15,166 nucleotides of DNA from NCBI GenBank assembly GCA_946480485.1, contig CAMLJW010000084.1, forward strand, positions 1 through 15,166, in the 5' to 3' direction. The stretch is from an uncultured Streptomyces sp. GTDB taxonomy: Bacteria > Actinomycetota > Actinomycetes > Streptomycetales > Streptomycetaceae. Position numbers and translations under genes: made by a program. The notes below the pieces were generated by a model. That model worked only from the letters and a program-made list of their open reading frames with translations, did no database searches and was not told the origin of the DNA. Below are positions 1 to 7,847 of this stretch, piece by piece; the first letter of the stretch is position 1, and every line of letters starts with the position of its first letter.

Positions 1-1988
1 GCGTCGTTGACGCCGTCGCCGACCATCGCGACCGTACGGCCCTCTCTCTGTAGGCGCTTGACCACGTCGACCTTGACCTCGGGCAGGACCTCGGCGATCA
101 CCTCGTCGATGCCGACGGCCTTGGCCACGGACTCGGCGACGAGCTGGTTGTCGCCGGTCAGCAGGACGGGCTTCAGGCCGAGCCGTCGCAACTCGGCGAC
201 GGCTTCCGCGCTGGTGTCCTTGACGGCGTCGGCGACGGTGAGGACGCCGCGCGCCTCGCCGTCCCAGGCGACGGCGACCGCCGTACGCCCCTCGGCCTCC
301 GCGGCGGCCTTGGCCTCGGCCAGCTCCTGGGGGAGCTCGATGACCCATTCCTTCAGGAGCTTCTCGCGTCCGACGACCATCGCGTGCCCGTCGACGACGC
401 CCTGCACGCCGAGGCCGGCGACGTTCTCGAAGTTCTCCGGCACCGGCAGGTCTCCGGCCCGCTCGGCTGCGCCGGCCGCGATGGCCTGGGCGATCGGGTG
501 CTCCGAGGCGTGCTCCAACGCGCCTGCCAGCCGCAGCAGTTCGCCTTCGTCCACGCCGGGCGCGGTGAACACGTCCTGGAGTTCCATCCGGCCGGTCGTT
601 ACGGTGCCGGTCTTGTCGAGGACGACGGTGTCGACGCGGCGCGTGGACTCCAGGACCTCCGGGCCCTTGATGAGGATGCCGAGCTGGGCGCCGCGGCCGG
701 TGCCGACCATGAGTGCGGTCGGGGTGGCCAGGCCGAGGGCGCACGGGCAGGCGATGATCAGGACCGCCACGGCCGCGGTGAACGCGGCGGTGGCGTCACC
801 GGTGACGAACAGCCAGGTCAGCAGCGTGCCCAGGGCGAGAAGGATGACCACGGGTACGAACACCGCAGAGATGCGGTCGGCGAGCCGCTGCACCTCGGCT
901 TTGCCGTTCTGCGCGTCCTCGACGAGCCTCGCCATCCGGGCGAGCTGCGTGTCGGCGCCGACCCGGGTCGCTTCGACGACCAGGCGGCCGCCCGCGTTCA
1001 CGGTCGCCCCGGTCACGGCGTCGCCGACCGTCACGTCGACCGGCACGGACTCGCCCGTCAACATGGAGGCGTCGACGGCCGACGCGCCCTCGACGACCGT
1101 GCCGTCGGTGGCGACCTTCTCTCCGGGACGTACGACGAACCGGTCACCGACGGCCAACTGCGTGACGGGGATGCGTATTTCCTTGGCGTCGCGTAGCACC
1201 GCGACGTCCTTGGCGCCCAGCTGCATCAGGGCCCGCAGCGCCGCGCCCGCCTTGCGCTTGGACTTCGCCTCCAGGTAACGCCCGGCGAGGATGAACGCGG
1301 TCACCCCGGCGGCAGCCTCCAGGTAGATGGAGGACGAGCCGTCTCCGCGCGAGATGGTGAACTCGAAACCGTGGCGCATGCCCGGCATCCCGGCGTGCCC
1401 GAAGAACAGTGCCCATATCGACCAGCCGAGCGCGGCGAGCGTGCCGACGGACACCAGGGTGTCCATGGTCGCGGCGCCGTGCCGGACGTTCGTCCAGGCT
1501 GCCTTGTGGAAGGGGAGGGCGCCCCAGACCACGACCGGTGCGGCCAAAGTCAGCGACAGCCACTGCCAGTTGTCGAACTGCAGGGCCGGCACCATCGCCA
1601 TCGCCACGACGGGCACGGTGAGCACCAGCGACACGTACAGGCGCTGCCGCAGGGACAGCAGCTCACCGTCCGCCGCCTCAGCGGTCTCGCCCTCGCTCTC
1701 GTCGGCGGTGGCGGACGCGGGCGGGGGTGGCTCCTCGGCGGTGTAGCCGGTCTTCTCGACGGTGGCGATGAGGTCGGCGACCTCGATGTCCGCCGGGTAC
1801 GAGACCTTCGCCTTCTCGGTGGCGAAGTTGACGGTCGCCGTGACGCCGTCCATGCGGTTGAGCTTCTTCTCGATGCGGGCCGCGCAAGAGGCGCAGGTCA
1901 TGCCGCCGATGGAGAGCTCGACCTCGGAGGCGGGCGCCGGTTCTGTGTCTGTGTCGGGGACTGCCTTTTCGGGAGCCGTGCTGGTCAT
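1..1988 (-). CDS. copA: Copper-exporting P1B-type ATPase CopA (3' end outside window)
   Basis: Cu+ efflux pump of the cytoplasmic membrane, driven by ATP. The minus-strand frame from ATG at 1988 is open for 662 codons to the window edge. An N-terminal heavy-metal-associated domain carries GMTCASC (Cys32, Cys35). An acidic Pro-rich linker follows, then membrane segments with a Met/His-rich outer loop ([10 protein letters not shown]). Further on are the actuator motif MLTGES (about residue 310), the transmembrane metal site CPC in [11 protein letters not shown] (about 412), the phosphorylation motif DKTGT (about 456), the nucleotide-binding SEHPIA (about 492), TGDN, and GDGVND at the very edge. 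Roughly the last 90 residues, with the final membrane segments, are missing from the window. CPC plus this HMA places it in the Cu+ (1B-1) class. An AGGAG (1999-2003) sits 10 nt before the ATG. It lies 102 nt downstream of copZ on the same strand and probably shares its copper-induced transcript. No lesion is visible in the part present. Confidence 0.96.
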   Translation of the reverse strand, partial: MTSTAPEKAVPDTDTEPAPASEVELSIGGMTCASCAARIEKKLNRMDGVTATVNFATEKAKVSYPADIEVADLIATVEKTGYTAEEPPPPASATADESEGETAEAADGELLSLRQRLYVSLVLTVPVVAMAMVPALQFDNWQWLSLTLAAPVVVWGALPFHKAAWTNVRHGAATMDTLVSVGTLAALGWSIWALFFGHAGMPGMRHGFEFTISRGDGSSSIYLEAAAGVTAFILAGRYLEAKSKRKAGAALRALMQLGAKDVAVLRDAKEIRIPVTQLAVGDRFVVRPGEKVATDGTVVEGASAVDASMLTGESVPVDVTVGDAVTGATVNAGGRLVVEATRVGADTQLARMARLVEDAQNGKAEVQRLADRISAVFVPVVILLALGTLLTWLFVTGDATAAFTAAVAVLIIACPCALGLATPTALMVGTGRGAQLGILIKGPEVLESTRRVDTVVLDKTGTVTTGRMELQDVFTAPGVDEGELLRLAGALEHASEHPIAQAIAAGAAERAGDLPVPENFENVAGLGVQGVVDGHAMVVGREKLLKEWVIELPQELAEAKAAAEAEGRTAVAVAWDGEARGVLTVADAVKDTSAEAVAELRRLGLKPVLLTGDNQLVAESVAKAVGIDEVIAEVLPEVKVDVVKRLQREGRTVAMVGDGVND

Positions 1989-2010
1989 GTGCGTGTGTCT
2001 CCTGAGGGAG

Positions 2011-2055
2011 GCCGGGACGTACGGCGTCCATATCAGCGGAGCGGTACGTCCCGGC
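2011..2055 (-). repeat. 12-bp inverted repeat (hairpin) in the copZ-copA gap
   Basis: GCCGGGACGTAC (2011-2022) and its exact reverse complement GTACGTCCCGGC (2044-2055) flank a 21-nt loop. This lies between the copZ stop and the copA ribosome binding site. No T-run follows on the minus strand, so it could be a weak intercistronic attenuator, an mRNA-stabilising hairpin or a protein site. The role is inferred; the repeat itself is plain in the sequence. Confidence 0.6.
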
Positions 2056-2090
2056 ACGGGGAGGGAATGCCCGTTTGCGGGGTCGGCCCG

Positions 2091-2378
2091 TCAGGCGCGG
2101 CCGACGAGCTCGTAGCCGGCCTCGTCGACGGCGGCGCGGACGGCCGCCTCGTCGAGCGGCGCGGCGGAGGTGACGGTGACCTCGCCGGTCTTGGCGACGG
2201 CCTGGACCGCGGTGACGCCGTCCAGGGCGGATATCTCCTTGGAGACCGCGCCCTCGCAGTGGCCGCAGGTCATCCCGGAGACCTTGTAGACGGCGGTGAC
2301 GCCGACGCCCTGGACGTCGACCGTGGCGCCGGAACCGCAAGAGCCGCAGCAGGAGCCGGAGTTCGTCTCGATAGTCAT
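2091..2378 (-). CDS. copZ: Copper chaperone CopZ with Cys-rich N-terminus
   Basis: 95-residue cytosolic heavy-metal-associated (HMA) protein expected to bind Cu+ and pass it to CopA. The metal motif GMTCGHC is at residues 36-41 (Cys38, Cys41). The rest fits the ferredoxin-like fold: a GAVSKEISALDGV helix, a KTGEVTVTS strand, and the ending DEAGYEL. The start chosen is ATG at 2378, behind GAGGAA. An upstream in-frame start would add 27 residues of Arg/Pro-rich sequence lying inside the leader. Before the HMA domain is a short tail, GSCCGSCGSG, with three further cysteines (10, 11, 14), which most CopZ proteins that I know of lack. First gene of the copZ-copA unit, directly behind the CsoR-type operator. 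Confidence 0.93.
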   Translation of the reverse strand: MTIETNSGSCCGSCGSGATVDVQGVGVTAVYKVSGMTCGHCEGAVSKEISALDGVTAVQAVAKTGEVTVTSAAPLDEAAVRAAVDEAGYELVGRA

Positions 2379-2458
2379 GGCTTCGTTCCTCAGGGTGTGG
2401 GTGCGTGGGTCACTCTCCGGAGGGGGCGTCGCTCTCCAGCCCCTTCCGTCGCACGGCA

Positions 2459-2487
2459 ACTTTATACCCCCTAGGGGTATTCGTCAT
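2459..2487 (-). promoter_or_regulatory. Candidate promoter of copZ-copA
   Basis: Read on the minus strand, ATGACG (2482-2487) is a -35-like hexamer and TAAAGT (2459-2464) a -10-like hexamer, 17 bp apart. The CsoR-like palindrome fills the spacer, as expected for a repressor that blocks polymerase when copper is low. Assigned by pattern only. Confidence 0.5.
2464..2480. promoter_or_regulatory. CsoR-type copper operator
   Basis: ATACCCC-CTA-GGGGTAT: two perfect 7-bp inverted arms around 3 bp. This matches the TACCC...GGGTA pattern of operators bound by the Cu+-sensing repressor CsoR in actinobacteria and Bacillus. It lies 85 nt upstream of the copZ start, within the candidate promoter spacer. 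No csoR gene lies in the window, so the repressor would be encoded elsewhere. Confidence 0.82.
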
Positions 2488-2532
2488 CTGTGGCGCTGGC
2501 CACATGGGCATGTTTGGGTCCTGCATTTCTCG

Positions 2533-2545
2533 CTAAACTTCTTAG
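2533..2545. promoter_or_regulatory. CTAAR-N3-YTTAG palindrome, copy 1
   Basis: CTAAA-CTT-CTTAG, continuing TAG on the right. It lies in the gap between the copZ operator and the cobalamin riboswitch, where the riboswitch transcript should begin. It shares TTAGTAG with copy 3. Probably a protein-binding site, regulator unknown. Confidence 0.45.
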
Positions 2546-2577
2546 TAGACGCCGTGACCTGCGGCGACAACTTCACA

Positions 2578-2666
2578 TCGAGGCGACGGTGAGCAGGAAC
2601 CCGGTGAGAATCCGGGACGGTCCCGCCACTGTGACCGGGGTTGTCCCGGGAGTCAGACACTGCCCC
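2578..2666 (+). ncRNA. Cobalamin riboswitch (compact form)
   Basis: The conserved core is clear: GGAACCCGGTGAGAATCC at 2596-2613, GGTCCCGCCACTGTGA at 2619-2634, and the B12 box AGTCAGACACTGCC at 2651-2664. Between the core and the B12 box there is only a short CCGGG-GTTGT-CCCGG hairpin, where the large AdoCbl class has extra arms, so it resembles the smaller class II type. It precedes cbtB-cbtA, a gene pair known from comparative genomics to lie behind B12 riboswitches. Cobalamin would be expected to turn off cobalt uptake. The 5' limit is approximate. Confidence 0.9.
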
Positions 2667-2709
2667 GTCGTCCTCCTGAACGGCGGGGCGTGTGCACCCC
2701 GCGAGGAGG
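2662..2709 (+). promoter_or_regulatory. Expression platform: hairpin with anti-Shine-Dalgarno loop
   Basis: GCCCCGTCG (2662-2670) pairs with CGGCGGGGC (2681-2689), one G-U included, around a 10-nt loop. The loop contains CCTCCT (2672-2677), the exact complement of the cbtB ribosome binding site AGGAGG (2704-2709). The left arm overlaps the last bases of the B12 box, so ligand-bound aptamer and this hairpin would compete. Translational control is inferred from these pairings. Confidence 0.5.
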
Positions 2710-2713
2710 TTCC

Positions 2714-2850
2714 ATGTCGCACTGGACGCGGTCTTCCTGGACCAGGGCGCGCTGCTGTCGCCCATGCTGGGCAAGGTCGCGGCATCCGCCAACTACGTCC
2801 ACGAGTTCGCCCACGACGGCCGGCACCTCCTCGGTGCCCCGTGCCACTAG
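2714..2850 (+). pseudogene. cbtB: cbtB remnant (cobalt transporter small subunit), internal deletion and frame change
   Basis: An AGGAGG (2704-2709) leads to ATG at 2714, but that frame is not CbtB. The CbtB C-terminus is read one frame over, from about 2717 to TAG at 2848-2850: FLDQGALLSPML..., then the signature HEFAHDGRHLLGAPCH. CbtB proteins are about 60-70 residues with one membrane segment before this His/Cys tail; here that segment is gone. Only 137 nt lie between the ATG and the stop, not a multiple of three. A GTG at 2692 could express a 52-residue form in the tail frame, but it lies before the ribosome binding site. I read it as an out-of-frame internal deletion. The ATG-2714 frame instead runs without a stop into cbtA. 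Confidence 0.75.
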
Positions 2851-2860
2851 GGGGACGCTC

Positions 2861-3619
2861 GTGACATCACTTCTGTCCCTGCTCGGGCGCGGCGCGCTCG
2901 CGGGTGGAGCCGCCGGACTGGTCAGCGGAGGGTTCTCCTGGCTGCTCGCCGAGCCGGTCCTGGACAAGGCGGTGCGGTTGGAGGCAGCCCGCGAGGAGGC
3001 GAGCGGAGGCGCGGCCGCGGCCGAGGTCTTCTCCCGCTCCACGCAACACACGGGCCTGCTGGTGGCCGCCGTCCTCACCGGTGCGGCGCTCGGAGTCCTC
3101 TTCGCCGTCGTGTACGCCGTCCTGCACCGCCGGGATCCGGACGGTGCGCCCTGGCGGCGGGCACTGACCCTGGCGGGCGCCGGGTTCACCGGCGTCTGGC
3201 TACTGCCCTTCCTCCGCTATCCGGCGAACCCGCCGGGCGTGGGCGACCCGGGAACGATCGACACCCGCGTCAACACATGGCTCGCGGCCATAGCGATCGG
3301 CCTGATCGCCGTCGTCCTGGCGTGGCGCGTCCATGGGTGGCTGGCGGAGCACGGCCGTCCCGCGCCGCTGCGTCAGCTGGCCGTGACGGTCATTGTGCTG
3401 GCCTCGCTCGCATCGCTGTTCGCGTTGCCGGACAACCCCGACGCGGTGACCGCTCCCGCCGCGCTGGTGTGGGACTTCCGGGTGCTCTCGGCCGCGTCCA
3501 TGGGCCTGCTCTGGGGCGGGTTGGCCGTGGGCTTCGGGCTTCTGGGCATACGGGCGGCCCGCGCTGGGACGGTGCCGAACGGTAAGCCGTACGAAGCACT
3601 CGGAGCCGCGGGCATGTAA
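2861..3619 (+). CDS. cbtA: CbtA family cobalt transporter membrane protein
   Basis: 252-residue membrane protein of the CbtA family, thought with CbtB to take up cobalt for cobalamin synthesis. It starts at GTG 2861, with AGGGGGA overlapping the cbtB stop 6 nt before it. The N-terminus LLGRGALAGGAAGLVSGGFS is a first glycine-rich membrane segment, followed by AEPVLDKAVRLE. Further segments lie near residues 66-88, 103-120, 137-157, 172-188 and 205-227. The family-typical conserved loop FLRYPANPPGVGDPGTI is intact. Control by the upstream cobalamin riboswitch is likely. An alternative start at ATG 2714 in the same frame would add 49 residues of out-of-frame cbtB sequence. The gene itself looks whole even though its partner is damaged. 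Confidence 0.92.
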   Translation: MTSLLSLLGRGALAGGAAGLVSGGFSWLLAEPVLDKAVRLEAAREEASGGAAAAEVFSRSTQHTGLLVAAVLTGAALGVLFAVVYAVLHRRDPDGAPWRRALTLAGAGFTGVWLLPFLRYPANPPGVGDPGTIDTRVNTWLAAIAIGLIAVVLAWRVHGWLAEHGRPAPLRQLAVTVIVLASLASLFALPDNPDAVTAPAALVWDFRVLSAASMGLLWGGLAVGFGLLGIRAARAGTVPNGKPYEALGAAGM

Positions 3620-3670
3620 AGGCGCCCCGGGTTCCTACCGGGCCGGGCTCTGGCAAGGAGACTCAGGCCG

Positions 3671-3704
3671 GCCTTGGCCACCACAGAGGTGTGGTGGCCA
3701 AGGC
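3671..3704 (+). terminator. Strong hairpin after cbtA, probable terminator
   Basis: A perfect 15-bp stem, GCCTTGGCCACCACA (3671-3685) with its complement at 3690-3704, closed by the 4-nt loop GAGG. It starts 51 nt after the cbtA stop. There is no T-run, which is common for GC-rich actinobacterial terminators. Confidence 0.65.
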
Positions 3705-3726
3705 GGCCAGTGCGACGGCGGCGTAG

Positions 3727-4188
3727 GTCCTGGACTTCGGCATGCTCGGGCGCGTGGACTCCCGGCAGTGCCATCGCATGGGCCTGATGCTGTGGGCTCT
3801 GGTGGACGGCGACTTCGACACCGCCGTCGGGCAGCTCCTGCGCCTGTCGGAACGACGCCCGGAAGCCGCCGTGCCCGGCTTGCGGCAGGCCGTCGCCGAC
3901 CTCGTCGAGGACTGGTACGGCAAGTCGGCCCGGGAGTACTCGGCGGCAGGGCTGCTGCTGGCCGAGCTCGGTGCGGGCACGGCACACGGCATCGTCTTCC
4001 CGCGCGAGCTCATGTTCCTCGCCCGCACCCTGCTCACCCTGGAATCCACCGGCGCGCTCATCGACCCGGACGTCACGCTCGCCGACCTCATCCGCACGGT
4101 GCTGCCCGACCTGAAGCGCATCCCCGCCTTCACCGCGCCACCCGCTCCGCCCCGGAGCGGGCCAGGCCGTCCCTGCTCGCGCTCCTGA
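3727..4188 (+). pseudogene. C-terminal fragment of an AarF/UbiB (ABC1) kinase-like protein
   Basis: The frame opens with VLDFGMLGRVD, the metal-binding DFG motif of the ABC1/AarF/UbiB atypical kinases, and continues with typical family sequence: LMLWALVDGDFDTAV, HGIVFPRELMFLARTLLTLE, and TGALIDPDVTLADL. Everything before the DFG is absent, including the N-lobe lysine, catalytic loop and KxGQ motif. A TAG sits directly before the first matching codon (3724-3726). Full proteins of this family run to roughly 430-560 residues; about 150 codons remain. The end after about 4130 turns Pro/Ser/Arg-rich and is probably also disrupted. An ATG at 3742 exists but has no good ribosome binding site, so I expect no functional product. 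Confidence 0.8.
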
Positions 4189-4495
4189 CCGCTGTGGCGG
4201 CAGGGCGGCACTGGCTCGCCTCGGACAGCGGCGACGTGGCTGAGCGCACGCGGCACGCGGGTGTGCCGGCGCGTCCGGCTGAACGCGTCCAGAACCAGGA
4301 GGCCATTCGGCCCAGTGCTAAGGCCCTTAGTGCCCATGCGGGGTTCCCCTGGCGAGGGAGTGTGGAGTCTGGGGAATCTGGCCGCAGAGGACCTTGGGAG
4401 CCGGAGGAAGCTCTCGGGCGCCGCTCGGCGGTGGCCCTGCAGGCCACCGATCTTCCGGGTCAGCATCTGCGTTGCAGGAGCAGGAGGAACCCCCG
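4189..4495. other. Gap without a supported gene upstream of the response regulator
   Basis: 307 bp between the AarF remnant and the response regulator. Open frames here lack recognisable domains. It contains the second CTAAR-N3-YTTAG palindrome (4318-4330) and a perfect 7-bp hairpin GGTGGCC-CTGCA-GGCCACC (4430-4448), 47 nt before the next start codon, probably in the leader RNA. Confidence 0.6.
4318..4330. promoter_or_regulatory. CTAAR-N3-YTTAG palindrome, copy 2
   Basis: CTAAG-GCC-CTTAG, the most symmetric of the three copies. It shares AGTGCTAAG with copy 3. It lies 165 nt upstream of the response regulator start in the only sizeable gap before that gene. Regulator unknown. Confidence 0.45.
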
Positions 4496-5208
<713 letters not shown>

Positions 5209-5209
<1 letters not shown>

Positions 5210-5520
5210 TGACCCGGCGCCTCGGCCTGAGGGCACGGCTGGTGAGCGCTCAGCTGCTCGTCGTGCTCGCCGGGCTGGTCACCCTCGTCGTCGTGGCCTT
5301 CGCCGTCGGCCCGCCGCTGCTCCGGCGTCACCTGCGCAGCGCCGTCGGTACGGTGTCCCCCCAGCTGTCCCGGCATCTGGAGGACGCATTCCTGGACGCG
5401 GGCCGCATCGCCCTCGGCATCGGCATCGCCGCGTTCCTGACGGCCGCCGTCATCGCCGCTCGGCGACGTAGCCCACGAACTGCGCACCCCACTCGCCACC
5501 ATCGACCAGCACCTGGACGA
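5209..5520 (+). pseudogene. Sensor histidine kinase remnant (HAMP, dimerisation and ATPase regions lost)
   Basis: Starts at ATG 5209, overlapping the response regulator stop. The first 85 residues are a normal kinase N-terminus: TM1 at about 11-34, a short external loop and TM2 at about 67-84 (IALGIGIAAFLTAAVIAA). At about 5459-5462 the reading frame changes. The next bases encode GDVAHELRTPLATIDQHLD, the H-box with its phospho-accepting His, one frame over. The HAMP linker that should separate TM2 from the H-box is missing, and after about 5520 nothing matches a kinase: no N, G1 or G2 box. So there was one internal deletion plus a loss of the 3' two-thirds. The raw frame continues to 5568 as Arg/Pro-rich sequence. 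Confidence 0.85.
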
Positions 5521-5571
5521 GCCGGTCCCGGTCCGCGTCGACCGCGGGCGTGGCGGGGGTGGCCGTGACGC

Positions 5572-7435
5572 CGGATCGCCGGGAAGGCGGGCGGCGGACG
5601 GGGACCGAACGGCGTACTCGACGGTGAGCCGATCGCCTTCGTCCGGAGCGGGTTCGTCCCCGTAGGCGACGTCCGTGGTGACCTTGCGGCCGTCCGTGGT
5701 ACGGAAGGTGACCTCGGCGTCACCGGGCACGAGCCACGGGGAGAACGGGGCGTCGTCGTAGCGGAGGGCGACGGTGGCCCGCGCGGTCGCCGTCTCGGAA
5801 CCCCAGAGCCTCAACGCCGTCCCCCACCACCAGCCCGAGAGCCCCGCCGTCACCGCGAGGACGAACAGACCGCCCCAGGAGACCACGGACGACCACCAGC
5901 CGCCGCAGCCGCGGTGAGTGCCACCACCCTGTGGTACGGATGTCCGGCTCGCGCGGCTCCGGGCGGGTGGCGGCAGACCCATTCAGGCGTGAGGCGAGCA
6001 GGCGGGAGACGGCGGCGAGATGGGCACGGTCCAGTACGTCCACCGTGCGGGCGTCGGCACCAGCGGGTGCCGGGACCGTCTTGTGCAGAGACACCAGCGT
6101 GTTCCGGACGGCGTCCCCGCTCCCCGGCCCTGATCGGGCCGCGCCACCGGAGTGCCTGCCCACCGCACGGACCCGGAACAAGATGCCCGCCGCCGCGAGG
6201 CCCAGGAAGACCGCCGTGCCGCCGCCGAGCACCCACGGAGTGATCCCACGGTCGAAGGCCTCGCCTCGCAACGGCCAGGCGGGTGCGGTGACCTCCAGGG
6301 ACCGGCCGGCCCCAACCGCACGGTCGTCGCAGTCGACCTCGGCGCTCTGCCGCGTCCCGTCCCAGGGATCTGGCCAACTGACCCGGCAGACGTACTCCTC
6401 GGTGCCGGTGACCGTGGCCCGTACGGTCGTGCCGAAGCCGTACGCGGAGAGCAGCACACCCGCGCCCGCCAGGGCGAGCACTCCGGCCGCGACGCTCCAC
6501 CCGGGGACCACGGCGGCGGCCCTCCGTAGGGCGCACGGCTCCCGGCCCGCCGGGCCGTCGCGCAGATACCGGCGCAGCGCCCGCAGCCGGGCGACGTCAC
6601 CGAGCGCGGCGGCCGCGATGCCGACGAGTCCGCCCGTGCCGGTCACGACCAGGCCGAGCGTCAGCATGAACGGCGAGTCCTCGAGGTCGGCGGCCTCCCC
6701 GCGAGCGGGCCACGGCCGGGCGGATATCCGCAGCGGATCGCCGGCCCGTTCATCGCCGTAACAGTCGACGCCCGCCGTTCGAGTGCCGCCGCTCCACGGG
6801 TCCTGCCAACGAACCGAACAGACGCCGTCGTTCTTGGCGGTGACCTCCGCGGTGACGGGCGTGCCGAGGACGAAGGTGTGCAGACCGAAGAGACCGAGCA
6901 GCAGTGCCGCCATCAGCGCCAGCATCGCCGGACGGGGCGCTCTCAGTGCCCGCCGCGCGGAGAGGCGGAACGCCTCGTGCGGCGGCCTGGCCGCCGATCC
7001 GGCAGCCGGATCCACCGGTCCCGTGAGCGTGCCCGCCAGAAACGGCACCGTTGATTCCGGAACGCGTAGGTGCAGCACGGCGGCCCCGTCCGGCGGCTCG
7101 TAGACCATGGTCATCTGCCGCACGGCGAGCGGCCCTTCGTGAGGGAATCCCCGGAGGGGGACCGTGTCCAGCACCCGCCCGCCACGGGCCACCGGGAGCG
7201 GACTGCGCACCTCGTCGACGAATTGGAGCGGACCGTCCCCGTCCGGCACCCACAGGTCGCCCTTGACCGGCCGGGTCGGCCAGGACTCCCCGTCGCCCGC
7301 CAGCCTGGCCCGTATGCCCAGCGCTCCCGCGCGGCCCGGGCCACGCCGCAGCGGCCGGTCCCGCCAGTCCGCCAAGGCATCCGCCAGCACGACGGCCAGA
7401 CCTGAGCAGACCATGAACACCAGATAGCCGACCAC
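5572..7435 (-). pseudogene. Multi-pass membrane protein with duplicated Cys module and DUF3592-like tail; frameshifted and 3'-truncated
   Basis: GTG start at 7435 behind GAGAGG/AGG. The main frame gives a good membrane protein for about 513 residues: TM at 2-20, a soluble part (about 25-165), then two homologous modules. Each module is a membrane segment (168-190; 311-332), a loop of about 60 residues and another membrane segment (255-278; 401-420). The loops share VC-V-W-DPW, VDC and WP-RGEA, with cysteines at 206/225 and 350/369, both pairs 19 apart. After WWHSPRLRR (about 5897-5915) the sense frame shifts by one: WWSSVVSWGGLFVLAVTAG, another membrane segment, and a DUF3592-like end (TARATV, VTFRTTDGRKV, GDRLTVEYAVRSPSAARL). 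Similarity fades at about 5572, close to the kinase remnant. Function unknown. A sequencing error at the shift is possible. Confidence 0.7.
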
Positions 7436-7847
7436 CGCGACCTGCCTCTCGCTCCACCGACAGGATCAAGCCACTCGGCGATCCACTGCGGCGAATATAC
7501 GAGCGGCAGGACCGGGTGCGGCAGGGCCCCCGGCACGGCGGCGGCGCATGGCCTGCGGCCAGCCCCGGTCGGGTCGCGTCTGCCGCATCGGAGGCGCGAC
7601 GCCGGACACCGCAGGGAACGCCGGGGCGGCCCAGACACCCAAACACCGGAGCACGTGGCAGTTGGCAAGTCCTGCGGCATCTCGCTCCCGGATACGCCGG
7701 CTCATTGATGCCTCGCCCTGCGAGCCGCCCCCGACCGCCGATGACCTCCGCAGGGGTGTGCCTTTTCTGCGGGAAGGGCCGAAGCGGGGGTACAGCGAGG
7801 CCCGGTGTCGCGCCGTCTGCGGGGCCCCGGGCCCGAAGTGGCCCGGC
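7436..7847. other. Stretch without a supported separate gene
   Basis: Between the start of the DUF3592-like gene and the secreted-protein fragment. Several open frames cross it on both strands, but all are Arg/Pro/Gly-rich with no recognisable domain, as expected by chance at this GC content. The elongated murJ frame reads through 7702-7847. The promoter of the DUF3592-like gene presumably lies near 7440-7500; TATATT on the minus strand at about 7494-7499 is a possible -10, but no clear -35 pairs with it. Confidence 0.5.

Noticed and set aside
7..1278. Long plus-strand open frame (423 codons) at the left edge
   Set aside because: It is antisense to copA. Its product is Ser/Thr/Ala/Arg-rich with no domain, while the opposite strand carries every P-type ATPase motif.
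1371..2474. Plus-strand open frame across copA and copZ
   Set aside because: Antisense shadow, Gly/Arg-rich, and it runs through the copZ leader and into the CsoR operator region.
2533..2545. CTAA...TTAG palindromes as DtxR/IdeR iron boxes
   Set aside because: Iron boxes have the halves in the order TTAGG...CCTAA with a longer, partly fixed middle; the arrangement here is the inverse.
2690..3619. 309-codon frame as one true cbtA gene starting at GTG 2690
   Set aside because: Its first 57 codons are cbtB and leader sequence in the wrong frame. CbtA similarity begins at GTG 2861, which has its own ribosome site.
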